The notes below the pieces were generated by a model. The model saw nothing but the letters and a program-made list of their open reading frames with translations, ran no database searches and was not told the origin of the DNA. A stretch of DNA of 64,000 nucleotides from Bradyrhizobium vignae. GTDB lineage: Bacteria; Pseudomonadota; Alphaproteobacteria; Rhizobiales; Xanthobacteraceae. The stretch lies in assembly GCF_004114425.1 (NCBI RefSeq), contig NZ_RDQF01000043.1, forward strand, positions 1-64,000. Reading direction: 5' to 3'. The translations under genes were made by a program, and so were the position numbers. This document shows, piece after piece, positions 34,401 to 43,184 of this stretch (its first letter is position 1; each line of letters opens with the position of its first letter).

Positions 34401-35157
34401 TCTTGTCGCGTCCGTTTACACCTACGATCCGGCAACGGCTTCAGACATTGCTTTTGGGATCGCACCTCAGCACGGTCGGATCGCCTTTATCGATCGCGAT
34501 TGCGCGAAGGAACAAACTGGCCACGGCTCGCCGATGCCCCATCTTGTACATGGCGGACCCGGACGAGCCGGAGGCGGGGAGGAACTGGGCGGCGTTCGCA
34601 GCCTGAGCCATTACATGCAGCGCACCGCCTTGCAAGGATCGCCGGGAAGGATCACCAGCCTCGCCGGAAGCTGGGTACGCGGTGCCCGGCAGATTGTGAA
34701 GGACAAGCATCCCTTCCGCTACCATTACGAAGAACTCGATCTCGGCCAGACGTTCATCACCGGCGAGCGCACGATTACGCTGGACGACATCGAGAAATTT
34801 GCACATCTCACAGGCGATACCTTCTATGCCCACATGGATGAGGAGGCGGTCAAAGGCCATCCCTTCTTCAAGGGCCGCGTCGCGCACGGGTATCTGGTGC
34901 TGTCGTATGCCGCCGGCCTCTTTGTCGATCCGCCGCCGGGTCCGGTTCTCGCCAACTATGGGCTCGACTCCCTGCGTTTCGTGAAGCCGGTCGAGCCCGG
35001 AGACACGATCAAGGTCCGCCTCACGGTGAAGGAGAAGTTCCCTCGTAGCGATAAGCTCGGCGAGGTTACGTGGGACGTCGAAGTGACGACAGCCACGGGA
35101 GAGACGGCAGCATCCTACCAGTTGCTGACGGTGACGGCGCGCTTGCCGAAGAGCTAG
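34393..35157 (+). pseudogene. paaZ: 3' remnant of paaZ: end of aldehyde dehydrogenase plus complete MaoC hydratase domain
   Basis: In one open frame from about 34393 the sequence reads GSLVASVYTYDPATASDIAFG, KEQTGHGSPMPHLVHGGPG and HYMQRTALQG, the C-terminal part of the PaaZ aldehyde dehydrogenase domain. An entire MaoC/R-specific hydratase domain follows (RYHYEELDLGQTFITGERT, HPFFKGRVAHGYLVLSYAAGLF) to the stop at 35157. Full PaaZ has about 680 residues, so roughly two-thirds is missing. Internal ATGs at 34534 or 34615 could still express the MaoC domain alone. PaaZ normally opens the oxepin-CoA ring in phenylacetate breakdown. Confidence 0.75.
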
Positions 35158-35223
35158 ACCGCTCGCGTAGGTCGATGCTCTACAAGGACGTTCGATCTGC
35201 TGGTCCCCTAAGCTTACCACGGC

Positions 35224-35245
35224 CTGTCACACTCATAGGTGACAG
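35224..35245. promoter_or_regulatory. inverted repeat CTGTCAC-N8-GTGACAG
   Basis: A perfect 7-base inverted repeat with an 8-base centre lies 60-80 bases upstream of the solute-binding protein pseudogene at 35306. Its size fits a dimeric regulator site. No T run follows, so it is not an obvious terminator. Confidence 0.35.
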
Positions 35246-35305
35246 ACAGTTCCATCGCGAGCGGGAAGAGTTTCCGTAGAAACAAAATGACGCCCTGGGC
35301 CTCAC

Positions 35306-35772
35306 ATGAAAGAGGCAAGGGCACGATCAAGGGAGGGGGACAAGCGTCGCGGGAGTTTGGCGCACCTATGGCTCGTTGGCTCAATTGCGCTCGCGACTAC
35401 GAGCGCATTCGCCCAGACACAGCCGGTTAGGATAGGGGTGCTAACCGATATGGCGTCCGTCTATTCTGACGCAAGCGGACAAGGCTCGGTCGAAGCTGCC
35501 AAGATGGCGGTCGAGGACGCTGGGCCGATTTTGGGACAGCCCGCGGAAATCATATTCGCCGATCATCAGATGAAAGCCGATGTCGGTGCCAGCACGGCGC
35601 GGCGATGGTTCGAACGCGAAGGTGTCGACACTATCGTCGACGTTCCCAGCTCCAGTGTGGCCTTCGCCCTGCGCACGCTCTCGCTTGAAAGCAGAAGGTT
35701 CTATTGCTCACCGGCGCGTTGAGCGCTGACCTCACTGGCGCGCAATGCTCTCCATATCTGACGCAGTGGGTC
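35306..35772 (+). pseudogene. ABC substrate-binding protein, N-terminal part, frameshifted
   Basis: From ATG 35306 the frame encodes a signal peptide ending ATTSAFAQ, then VRIGVLTDMASVYSDASGQGS, AAKMAVEDAG and VDTIVDVPSSSVAFALRTLS, clearly related to the protein at 25399. At about 35688 the frame shifts by one base. The continuation KQKVLLLTGALSADLTG and CSPYLTQWV ends at about 35772, where a different gene fragment begins. Only the first third of the protein survives. The binding-protein gene was evidently present twice in this region. Confidence 0.7.
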
Positions 35773-35797
35773 GAGCTTCCCGAAGTCGCTCGACTCT

Positions 35798-35883
35798 CTT
35801 CATGGCGCTGCCGAACACTTCGTCAAGCGAGTCGCTGAGATCACCGATAATCGCTTTCAAATCCAACTGTTCTCTTGCGGAGA
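35798..35883 (+). pseudogene. TRAP transporter solute-binding protein (DctP-type) fragment
   Basis: About 29 codons read LHGAAEHFVKRVAEITDNRF followed by QIQLFSCGE. This is the typical early segment of DctP-family periplasmic proteins, where AERFAKRVxExTxGRxxIxxFxAGE is conserved. Both flanks belong to other genes (a solute-binding protein fragment before, a cupin fragment after). I read it as a rearrangement scrap. Confidence 0.45.
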
Positions 35884-35885
35884 GC

Positions 35886-36166
35886 CCCGGCAGGGAAGCT
35901 CTGATGATCGCGGTCGAGCATGCGCCCGGCGGCTCGAGCGCGATGCATCGGCACAATGCCCATGCGTTTGTTTACGTGCTCGAGGGCTCGCTCGTGATGC
36001 AGCTGAAGGGCGGACAAGAGGTGACGCTAACGCCGGGACAGTCTTCTATGAAGGCCCTTCCGACGTTCATGTCGTTGACCGGTACGCAAGTGCCACCCGG
36101 CCCGCGAAATTCCTGGTGCTCTTGATCAAGGACAAGGGCGCTCCGGCGCTGGTACCAGCACAATGA
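35886..36166 (+). pseudogene. cupin-domain protein, 5'-truncated and frameshifted
   Basis: The frame reads GREALMIAVEHAPGGSSAMH, RHNAHAFVYVLEGSLVMQLKG and GQEVTLTPGQ, a standard cupin with its metal-binding His cluster. A one-base loss near 36041 then shifts the frame. The continuation is FYEGPSDVHVV followed by ATRPAKFLVLLIKDKGAPAL to the TGA at 36164. The start and signal peptide are missing because the DctP scrap is joined directly upstream. The C-terminal motif is typical of small exported cupins in rhizobia. Confidence 0.6.
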
Positions 36167-36365
36167 TCGTAGCCAAATGCACTAAACTGACTCCGTGAAA
36201 GGCCCTCCTGACTGACGCGGCATTCGCGAAGCGGAAGCGGCATCGCTTACGATCGGCCATGCTACGTTCGCGAATGCGTACCGACATGAGTCTCGCGTGC
36301 AGCGCTTCGAAAATATGGGCCGCGAAAATACTGGTACTCAGCATTGCCAGAAACGCAACCAACAT
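36126..36365 (-). CDS. possible small membrane-anchored hypothetical protein
   Basis: The 79-residue frame begins MLVAFLAMLSTSIFAAHIFEA, a plausible membrane or signal segment, followed by a basic region. It overlaps the end of the cupin pseudogene on the other strand by 41 bases. I see no family resemblance and no strong ribosome site, so it may be spurious. Confidence 0.25.
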   Translation of the reverse strand: MLVAFLAMLSTSIFAAHIFEALHARLMSVRIRERSMADRKRCRFRFANAASVRRAFHGVSLVHLATIIVLVPAPERPCP

Positions 36366-36393
36366 CTTGATAGAGGCTTTATCTGTTCAGCTT

Positions 36394-37362
36394 TCAGCCG
36401 CATGAGGGGGCCACCACGATCGCAGTTTGCACCATGTGGCAGGGCTGTGCTGTCCTGCGTTCATTTTTGACTGCGGTCGCATAATTGCGTGATCCGGGGC
36501 CGAGGACTTTGACGGTCGCAGTAGCTCCTGCAACGAGTTCGTTTCGCTCGGTGCCTTCTAGCGCGATCCGGACCGGGACACGTTGCGCCAGCCGCACCCA
36601 GTTGAAGGTCGGATTTACGTTGGCAAGCAGGGTCGAACCGTTGCTGCGGTCGCGGTCTTCGATACCGGCTGCAACGCTCTCCACTTTTCCAGGCAACGCA
36701 CGGCTGCTTCCCATCAGCCGCACGTTGACGGGATCGCCGATATGGATGCGCTGCAGCTTGGTTTCCTCGAAGTAGCCCTGGACATGCAGCGTGCCGGTGT
36801 CGAGCAGCGCCATCACGCCCTTTCCGGGGGTGAGATAGGCGCCCGGCCGCAGCTCATTGTTGGTGACAATGCCGGTGACCGAGGCCCGCACCTCGCTGCG
36901 TTCGATGTTGAGCTTCGCAAGGGCAACGTCCGCGACGGCTTGGTCATACGCCGCCTGGGCCGAGCCCTGGATGGCGACAACCTGGTCCATCCGCTGCGTG
37001 GAAACCACGACGCCGGGCGTCAGCGCACTGTAGCGCTTCAAATCTGCATTGGCATTGTCGAGCGTGGCGCGCTTGCCTTCCTGTACCGCCTCTGCCTGCT
37101 TGAGCGCGATATCATAGCGCGCCCGATCGATCCGGAAGAGCACGTCGCCCTTTTGGACTTGCTGATTGTCCCGAACCAGAACCTCGCTCACAAAGCCGGA
37201 AACATCGGAAGCCACGGGCACCACGTCGGCCCGTACGTGTCCGTCGCGGGTCCAGGGCGCATCAAAGTAGTAATCCCACAGCTTGTAACCGGCCCAAATC
37301 GCGACCAGCACGATGAGACCGGTCAGCGCGAAAGGACGCAGCGACTTCACGACGGCTTTCAT
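36394..37362 (-). CDS. HlyD/AaeA-type periplasmic adaptor (membrane fusion protein)
   Basis: ATG 37362 follows AAGGAG. The 322-residue protein has one N-terminal membrane helix (FALTGLIVLVAIWAGYKLW), then DAPWTRDGHVRADVVPVASDV and the lipoyl/barrel pattern VSEVLVRDNQQVQKGDVLFR. A coiled-coil hairpin rich in Ala, Gln and Asp precedes TGIVTNNELRPGAYLTPGKG. AaeA/EmrA-type adaptors bridge an inner-membrane pump to the outer membrane. It is last in a four-gene overlapping operon and overlaps its upstream neighbour by ATGA. Confidence 0.85.
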   Translation of the reverse strand: MKAVVKSLRPFALTGLIVLVAIWAGYKLWDYYFDAPWTRDGHVRADVVPVASDVSGFVSEVLVRDNQQVQKGDVLFRIDRARYDIALKQAEAVQEGKRATLDNANADLKRYSALTPGVVVSTQRMDQVVAIQGSAQAAYDQAVADVALAKLNIERSEVRASVTGIVTNNELRPGAYLTPGKGVMALLDTGTLHVQGYFEETKLQRIHIGDPVNVRLMGSSRALPGKVESVAAGIEDRDRSNGSTLLANVNPTFNWVRLAQRVPVRIALEGTERNELVAGATATVKVLGPGSRNYATAVKNERRTAQPCHMVQTAIVVAPSCG

Positions 37363-37802
37363 GACACCAACTCCTTGGAGGCGAGGTGAGGAACGGGCGG
37401 GACGCCATCTGCGGCTTCTCGATCCCGGCAACGTCTGGCGGCCTCGAAGCCGTGCATGCCGGTCTGCCATTGCAGCCCAACAATTGCCCCTTTCACGGGC
37501 TGCAGCAGAAAGAGCGCCGAAAATCCGGTGGCAGGGAGCCAGATCAGCAATTGAAGCCAGGCCGGAGGTGAATAGGCCATCTCGACGGCAAGAAGCCCTG
37601 GCACGACGAGGTGGCCGACGATCGCGATCACGAGATAGGCCGGAAGGTCATCGGCGCGTTGCGGCGTGTAATCTTCGCCGCAGACCTCGCAGTTGCCGAC
37701 CACCTTGAGAAAGCGGCCGAACAGATGGCCATGACCGCAGTTCGGGCACTTCATCGTGAACCCGCGCCATAAGGCTTTCTGGAACGAAACGGGTGCTGTC
37801 AT
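37359..37802 (-). CDS. DUF983 membrane protein
   Basis: From ATG 37802 the protein has 147 residues. It opens with a treble-clef-like zinc motif, CPNCGHGHLFGRFLKVV followed by CEVCGEDY, giving two CxxC pairs. Two membrane helices follow (YLVIAIVGHLVVPGLLAVEMA; LLIWLPATGFSALFLLQP). This matches DUF983. Its role is unknown. It sits between the AaeX-like and AaeA-like genes and overlaps both by ATGA, so it is co-translated with the efflux pump and may help assemble it. Confidence 0.8.
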   Translation of the reverse strand: MTAPVSFQKALWRGFTMKCPNCGHGHLFGRFLKVVGNCEVCGEDYTPQRADDLPAYLVIAIVGHLVVPGLLAVEMAYSPPAWLQLLIWLPATGFSALFLLQPVKGAIVGLQWQTGMHGFEAARRCRDREAADGVPPVPHLASKELVS

Positions 37803-38008
37803 GAGAATAACTCCGTGGAGCCTAAGACGAGGCCGGTGACCAGGCAGATAAAAAGCGCGAAATCGAAGAGTGCGGGATGCCAGATCCATCGATAGAGGCC
37901 GATACGAGCAATCAGCTTGCTGACGAGGCGCGCAAGCACGTAGGCAACCACGCTCCAGAGCAGGAGCGTCGGGACGAGCACGCCGAAAAGGTCAAGTTGG
38001 TATCTCAT
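37799..38008 (-). CDS. DUF1656/AaeX-like small membrane protein
   Basis: The 69-residue protein has two hydrophobic helices (LDLFGVLVPTLLLWSVVAYVL and LFDFALFICLVTGLVLGS) separated by a basic loop with LIARIGLYRWIWHPALFD. This is the DUF1656/AaeX family, the small partner in AaeXAB aromatic acid efflux operons. It overlaps the large permease gene upstream and the DUF983 gene downstream by ATGA. Confidence 0.85.
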   Translation of the reverse strand: MRYQLDLFGVLVPTLLLWSVVAYVLARLVSKLIARIGLYRWIWHPALFDFALFICLVTGLVLGSTELFS

Positions 38009-40059
38009 GCGGCGATCGTCCCAGATTCGATTTGCTGCGGTTGATAGGCCGGCGACTCCGGAAAGAGCCCGGAACGTACGCCGGTGAGACCGACCAGCAC
38101 GTCATCGCGGGCTTCGCTCCTTGATTCCTGCAACGTTAGTGCGATGGTGCCGTCGAGCTGTCCCACCAGGTCGTCGGGGAGCGCCCCCGCAGTGTGGGTC
38201 CGGCAAATCGGGGCAAGACGAGCAAAGAACGCTTCGGTGGCCGCTCTTGCGCAGCGTGACAGCCCCAAGCTCGAGCGCCTCACGCCGAGAATGTTGAGCG
38301 CCGTCCGAAGCTGACGAAGATTGGCGGCGCCGTTCCTTGCGTCGGCGGGGACGACGGCGATACGCGCAGCAAGCAGGGCGAGGCGATGCTGCATGAGGCT
38401 GGCAAGCGCAAAGGGGTCCTGATCCGAGGTGCGCTCGGCGACTGATGCAAGCGCGGTCCAATTGCTTTGCAGCAATCGCTTTGCGATCCAGTCGGCTCCG
38501 GCCATGCGAACGATGCCGCAGGTCACGCCTGTCAGCGCCACACCCAGCATCAGCGCAACGCTGGAGTTGGCATAGGTGATAAAATCGGCCGAATAGGTCT
38601 CGGTCAACGCTAGTTGCACCGAGAGGTAGATGGCAAGTATGGCGCCGATACGCGCGGTCGCGGGCCGCGCAGCCATCCAGCCGAACAGCACGAAAGGCGG
38701 CATCAATGCGACGATGAGCACCTCGAGAGCCGTAATCCGCGGCAACACGCCAAACAGGTAGATGCCATGGACGGCGATCACGACGAGGAATAGTCCGTAG
38801 AAATTGCGGAACGCCGGCAGCGGATCGTCCGCGCCCGCCAGAAAGCTGCCGACGACAGCTGCGAAAAGCGGTGCGGCAACCCCGTCCGACCAGCCAGTAG
38901 CAATGGAGAAGCAACTGCAGCACAGCACCGCAAGGGCTACAGACCCGGCCGCCAGGAGCGCAGACCAGTAGTCGCGATGCGGGACGGCAACAGCCGTAGC
39001 GCCATGAGAGACGACGAGATGAAGCGATTCGGGATTGCGCCCCTCGGCGAGGGCTTCGCGCAGGAGCTGGCAATCCTGCATGACATCGACGAGGTTGCGC
39101 AGCCGTACGATGAGACCTGAGATCGCGATCTCGATCCAGCCGGCGTCCACGCTCAGCACCGGTCGTGCTTTATCAAGCGCTGCGCGCAACGCATCGGCTT
39201 CCTGTCCATCGCGGCCGCCCCCTTCGAGCCATGCAGCTATTCTTGTGCACATAGACGAAATGCGCGCAGCCGCCTCGTCGTGCGGACCCAGAGGCAGCTT
39301 GCGATCCTCGATCGATCCGAGAAGCGGCAGCAGCGACAGCATGTGTTGCCGGAGCAATTGCAGCCCTAGCCCGATACTTGTGGACGTGGTCGCCTCAAAG
39401 CCGAGATGTCGCCCAAGTTGGTCGATTTCGGCGGCGGCGGCGGCGAGGCGTATGCGTTCGCCGTCATGCTCCCGATCGCTGCCGCGGCCCGTCAGGACGT
39501 CCGCAGCGAGCCGGCGCGCGCCGGCGAGCCATGCATCGGTTTGTATGGTGACGCCGGAGGCCACGCTGCGGGGCAGCACGAGCATCGCGACGACGCTCGC
39601 GCAGACGATTCCGAGCATGATCTCCTGCACGCGGGAAACCACGATGTCGAAGGCCGACTGGGGCGTCGAGACGATGGGAAAGCCGAGCAGCGCCACGGTG
39701 TAGCCGGCCAGCATGAAGACGTAGCTGCGTGGCGTGCCGTCGATCAGCGAGAGATATAGAAAGATGCCGACCCACAGCGCGATGCAGAGACTGAGCAGCT
39801 CCGGCGCATTGACGAGGTTCGGGACCAGCACGATGGTCCCCGCCGCGCCGATCAGCGTGCCCAGGATGCGGTAGACGGCCTTGGAGGTGGTTGCCCCCGT
39901 GAACAGGTTCGAAGTGATGTAGACCGATGCCATGGCCCAATAGGGACGCGGCATGTCCAGCAACAGCGCGATCGAGAACGCCAGCATCGCCGCTGCAAAG
40001 GTCCGCAGCGCGAAGATGAGGGCGGCATGTCGATCCCGGAATGAGGCAGCTTGGGTCAT
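38005..40059 (-). CDS. FUSC/AaeB-family efflux permease
   Basis: The 684-residue protein has two membrane blocks: residues 12-165 (FALRTFAAAMLAFSIALLLD, RPYWAMASVYITSNLFTGATTSKAVYRILGT) and residues 360-510 (ALAVLCCSCFSIATGW, ITALEVLIVALMPPFVLFG). Each is followed by a soluble helical domain. This duplicated layout defines FUSC proteins such as AaeB, which export p-hydroxybenzoate and other aromatic acids. Early residues include the conserved MPRPYWA. It is first in the operon. An efflux valve fits a strain with several aromatic pathways. Confidence 0.88.
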   Translation of the reverse strand: MTQAASFRDRHAALIFALRTFAAAMLAFSIALLLDMPRPYWAMASVYITSNLFTGATTSKAVYRILGTLIGAAGTIVLVPNLVNAPELLSLCIALWVGIFLYLSLIDGTPRSYVFMLAGYTVALLGFPIVSTPQSAFDIVVSRVQEIMLGIVCASVVAMLVLPRSVASGVTIQTDAWLAGARRLAADVLTGRGSDREHDGERIRLAAAAAEIDQLGRHLGFEATTSTSIGLGLQLLRQHMLSLLPLLGSIEDRKLPLGPHDEAAARISSMCTRIAAWLEGGGRDGQEADALRAALDKARPVLSVDAGWIEIAISGLIVRLRNLVDVMQDCQLLREALAEGRNPESLHLVVSHGATAVAVPHRDYWSALLAAGSVALAVLCCSCFSIATGWSDGVAAPLFAAVVGSFLAGADDPLPAFRNFYGLFLVVIAVHGIYLFGVLPRITALEVLIVALMPPFVLFGWMAARPATARIGAILAIYLSVQLALTETYSADFITYANSSVALMLGVALTGVTCGIVRMAGADWIAKRLLQSNWTALASVAERTSDQDPFALASLMQHRLALLAARIAVVPADARNGAANLRQLRTALNILGVRRSSLGLSRCARAATEAFFARLAPICRTHTAGALPDDLVGQLDGTIALTLQESRSEARDDVLVGLTGVRSGLFPESPAYQPQQIESGTIAA

Positions 40060-40079
40060 GGCGTCGGCGGACCGTTGCG

Positions 40080-40310
40080 TCAGCAGTGAGCGGGGTTTCT
40101 ATGTGCGATGCATGACGTCGCGTCGGCTAGCGAAGCTCTCGCAAATACGTTCGAAACGCATTGCTGCAGCCCTGAACGTTCCATCCTGCAGTCGACAGGA
40201 CGCGCCGACGTCTGGATGACGCCGATGGCGTCCGGCTTCAGAACCGTCACGAACATCGCGAGGCACAGGATTTTGCCAGCGAACACGGCGAGGCACAGAG
40301 CGTCTTTCAT
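40080..40310 (-). CDS. small exported hypothetical protein
   Basis: The 76-residue protein starts with a signal-like segment (MKDALCLAVFAGKILCLAMFV) and has a short Cys-containing mature part (four Cys after residue 38). It lies just upstream of the efflux operon on the same strand. The style, a short exported protein with few landmarks, is frequent in Bradyrhizobium. I do not recognise it. Confidence 0.5.
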   Translation of the reverse strand: MKDALCLAVFAGKILCLAMFVTVLKPDAIGVIQTSARPVDCRMERSGLQQCVSNVFARASLADATSCIAHRNPAHC

Positions 40311-40322
40311 GTTGGTTCTCGA

Positions 40323-40727
40323 TCAATGGATCTTGGCCGCACTAGTCATGCGAGTTCTGGGCTGCTGTGGCTTTGCACGGATTGCCGATGCATTTTCATT
40401 TCTTGCTGTCGGGGCAGGGGCCGCAGCTTCTTCCACCGCAGCGAAGGCATCGCGTGGGCTGCGCCACGAAGTCTGGGAAAAGACTTCGGGGACGAGGTTC
40501 GCCGCGAGGCCAGACTCAGCAATGTAGTGTGTCACTGGCGCGTGAGCGGTGTCGAACACCACCCGCTCCGGCCATTTTTGGTCCGAAGTGATGCGCAGGT
40601 TGGCCCGTTCGCTCGGAGCGACCGCGGAATGTGAATATGCAGGAGGCGCTGGGAGCAGCCAGTCAGCCGCAAACAGCAACACGAGGAGGGCGCCTCCCAC
40701 CCACACGAAGTATTGACGTATCGGCAC
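40323..40727 (-). CDS. membrane-anchored periplasmic hypothetical protein
   Basis: The 134-residue protein starts at a GTG (40727). It has one N-terminal helix (YFVWVGGALLVLLFAADWLLP), then ITSDQKWPERVVFDTAHAP and an Ala/Pro-rich basic tail. It lies 12 bases ahead of the small exported gene on the same strand. Proteins with this helix followed by WPERVVFDT occur in rhizobia as hypothetical proteins. No role is apparent. Confidence 0.55.
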   Translation of the reverse strand: MPIRQYFVWVGGALLVLLFAADWLLPAPPAYSHSAVAPSERANLRITSDQKWPERVVFDTAHAPVTHYIAESGLAANLVPEVFSQTSWRSPRDAFAAVEEAAAPAPTARNENASAIRAKPQQPRTRMTSAAKIH

Positions 40728-40853
40728 GTCGAGCGGCCTTTCAGTGAATGACTAGCCCGGCGAAGATAGTCGTATGACGGCCCGCGTGCTTTGCAGCGCG
40801 TGCTCTCGTCTTGTCATGTGTTGCTGCCGCTGGCTCGCAAACGATATGCAGGC

Positions 40854-41882
40854 TCAGGCAAAAACCGAAAGTGAATGCCTGGCGTCCATCAGAGAGGATT
40901 TGGATGCTTGTGATCCCGCCGTTTGACGATATTGACCTGGCGCCTGCCCGGTCGCCTGCTTGAAGGCTCGCGTGAAATTGGCTTGGCTGGAAAAGTTGAG
41001 CGTCAACGCGATGTCCACCAAGGGCCGATCGCCACGTGTCAATAGGGCTTTCGCCCGCTCCAGGCGCTTGGCACTGACGTAGCGATGGGGAGATTCTCCG
41101 ACGGCTTGTCGAAAGGCTCGCGCAAAATGGTATCTGCTTAGACACGCGATCCTTGCCATACTTTCAAGGCTGAGGTCACCCTCCAGGTTCGCATCAATGT
41201 AGTCCAGCACACGAAAGAGTCTGCGCTGATCGAGCCCATGGTGAGCACGACGAGGAAAAAGTTGAGTGCGTGATACGCTGGCTCGCTTTTGAAGCAACCT
41301 CGCCGCCAGACTAGATGCGAGGGATTCGACGAACAGACTGCCGGCTGAAGTTTCAATCTTTAGCTCGGAGGCTACGGCAAATCCGATCTCGGCCAGCAGC
41401 GGATCTTCGAAAGCCGTTTCGTAGTTTAGCGCGTGGATTGCCGATTCACCGGTCTCGTTGTGGAAATTGCTCGACGCGAAGTGGCTTAGCGGAAGATAGA
41501 TGTGCAAGAATTCCGGCAGATCTTCAGCGAAATCAACCGCACCCTCCTGCAAGCCGGGAGGAGAGAGCCAAACCGTACCTCGCTCGGCGACTATCCGACT
41601 TTCGATGCCCGGCGCCCGCCGCGTGAGAATCGTTTGATTGCTACGGGTGGCCACGCAAATCCGGATATCGGATGGTGGGGTCCTCCACGGGCCAACGCCT
41701 CTTCTAGCAGTGCACAATTCGGCCGACAGGCCGGACCAACCCCGATCCGTCGAAGACAGCAGCAGCTCGCCTGGACAGTGCCGATCCCAAACGCCACGGT
41801 GCGGCCACTGCTCATAGCGGCCTGCGGCGGCCGGCTGCTCTGATTGCATCTCCATGTGGCGCTCCAGGATCGCATTCATCAT
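40854..41882 (-). CDS. AraC-family transcriptional regulator
   Basis: The start is taken at ATG 41882 (about 342 residues); others lie close by. The N-terminal part is a weakly conserved sensor region. The C-terminal 100 residues hold both AraC helix-turn-helix units: MARIACLSRYHFARAFRQAVG with SPHRYVSAKRLERAKALL, and DIALTLNFSSQANFTRAFKQ followed by PGQYR. The target is unknown; the nearest candidate is the efflux operon on the same strand. A fragment of a close paralogue of its DNA-binding domain is at 48177. Confidence 0.82.
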   Translation of the reverse strand: MMNAILERHMEMQSEQPAAAGRYEQWPHRGVWDRHCPGELLLSSTDRGWSGLSAELCTARRGVGPWRTPPSDIRICVATRSNQTILTRRAPGIESRIVAERGTVWLSPPGLQEGAVDFAEDLPEFLHIYLPLSHFASSNFHNETGESAIHALNYETAFEDPLLAEIGFAVASELKIETSAGSLFVESLASSLAARLLQKRASVSRTQLFPRRAHHGLDQRRLFRVLDYIDANLEGDLSLESMARIACLSRYHFARAFRQAVGESPHRYVSAKRLERAKALLTRGDRPLVDIALTLNFSSQANFTRAFKQATGQAPGQYRQTAGSQASKSSLMDARHSLSVFA

Positions 41883-41986
41883 TGTTGCGAAGCTAACTTG
41901 GCACAGGCAGCGCAATTTGCTCGTTATTGGTTGTTAGGGGCTGTTAGTGTTTGCGAGTCCCACACCAAGCCGCGGGAACAGCCGGT

Positions 41987-42745
41987 TCACATGAGGTAGC
42001 CGGAAACTCCATCCCATAACAATTTCAGCGCCGTCACGACCAACAATCCGTAGCAGACCCGATAGATCTGGCGCTGGTCCAAGCTTCCGTGAAGCCGCCA
42101 ACCCGCCCACACGCCAGCGGGAATGGCGAGCAGGCAAATCGCCATCAACGTCCAGACGTTTCCCGTCGGCCTCACTAGCAAGAGCCACGGGACGGCCTTG
42201 GTCGCGTTGCCGACAGTGAAGAACAGACTTGTCGTTCCTGCGTAGACCTCCTTGCTGAGGCCGAGGGGCAGCAGATACATCGCGAGCGGCGGTCCGCCCG
42301 AATGCGCGACCATGGTCGTCACGCCCGAGGCGAGGCCGGCCGTGATGGCCTTCGGCGTCGAACGCGGACGCGTTATCACCTCCGCGCCTGCAGCAAGCCA
42401 CAGCGCCACGAAGATCAAGGTGGTCGCGGCCATCGCGATCGCGATGGCGCGGTGGTCAAGAAAGCGGAACAGCAGATAGCCCAGTCCGATCCCGGTCACG
42501 AGGCCCGGCAACAGCAGCAGAAGATCTTGCTTCGACCAGGTCGAAGGCTTCCAGTAGCGAAGGGCGAACAAGTCCATCGCGATGAACAACGGCGCGAGAA
42601 GGCCGCCGGCGGTAACGGGATCCATCACGAGAGACAATAGCGGAATGCCCACAATCGAGAATCCGCCGCCGAACGCGCCCTTCATGAAGCAGATCAGGAA
42701 CATGCCGGCAAAGGTGATCAGGATCGTGGCTACGGTCAGCTCCAT
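41987..42745 (-). CDS. TauE/SafE (TSUP) family permease
   Basis: The 252-residue membrane protein from ATG 42745 has eight hydrophobic segments. The two family repeats begin FLICFMKGAFGGGFSIVGIPLLSLV and ITAGLASGVTTMVAHSGGPPLAMYL. TSUP members move sulfite, sulfonates or other organic anions across the inner membrane. The substrate here is unknown. Its start overlaps the end of the DUF1127 gene by 10 bases. Confidence 0.85.
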   Translation of the reverse strand: MELTVATILITFAGMFLICFMKGAFGGGFSIVGIPLLSLVMDPVTAGGLLAPLFIAMDLFALRYWKPSTWSKQDLLLLLPGLVTGIGLGYLLFRFLDHRAIAIAMAATTLIFVALWLAAGAEVITRPRSTPKAITAGLASGVTTMVAHSGGPPLAMYLLPLGLSKEVYAGTTSLFFTVGNATKAVPWLLLVRPTGNVWTLMAICLLAIPAGVWAGWRLHGSLDQRQIYRVCYGLLVVTALKLLWDGVSGYLM

Positions 42746-43050
42746 GGCTGTGACTCCAGGGTTGGAGCGCGCCGGCGCTCGCGCGAAATCGCTACCGCTG
42801 CGGCGCTCACCATCCCTTCGTCCGCTTGTGCAGAGAATGTGATGAGACCGTCGACGGCGGCCTCGATCTGAAAACGGCGGATGCCGATGTCCCGCAGTGC
42901 GCGGTCGTCTAGATCGTGAAGGCAGGCAATGGCGGTCCGTCGGCCGAGATAGCCCGCGAACCTCTCGCAACCGCCGGCAAGCAGCCGAGAAGCTATCCCG
43001 GCCCCTTTGATGGCAGCAGGCAGGATGATCGTCGAGACTACCGCAGGCAT
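42736..43050 (-). CDS. DUF1127-domain small protein
   Basis: From ATG 43050, after GGAGACC, the protein has 104 residues. The centre, YLGRRTAIACLHDLDDRALRDIGIRR, is the DUF1127 motif (usually L-x-D-R-x-L-x-D-I-G-I/L-x-R). Many alphaproteobacterial DUF1127 proteins are short, basic regulators linked to phosphate, RNA or stress responses. The tail here is longer than in minimal 45-residue members. It overlaps the TSUP permease gene. Confidence 0.75.
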   Translation of the reverse strand: MPAVVSTIILPAAIKGAGIASRLLAGGCERFAGYLGRRTAIACLHDLDDRALRDIGIRRFQIEAAVDGLITFSAQADEGMVSAAAVAISRERRRAPTLESQPWS

Positions 43051-43184
43051 TTTGGTCTCCAATGCTCCGAGTGAGGATCTCAATGCTCCGAGCAACATTC
43101 ATGGCTGGCGCTGTCAACCCGCCGTGAAACGGCTTTGAATGCTGGCCCCTCTACGAGCTTGGTTGACAGAATGATCCGAGACAT

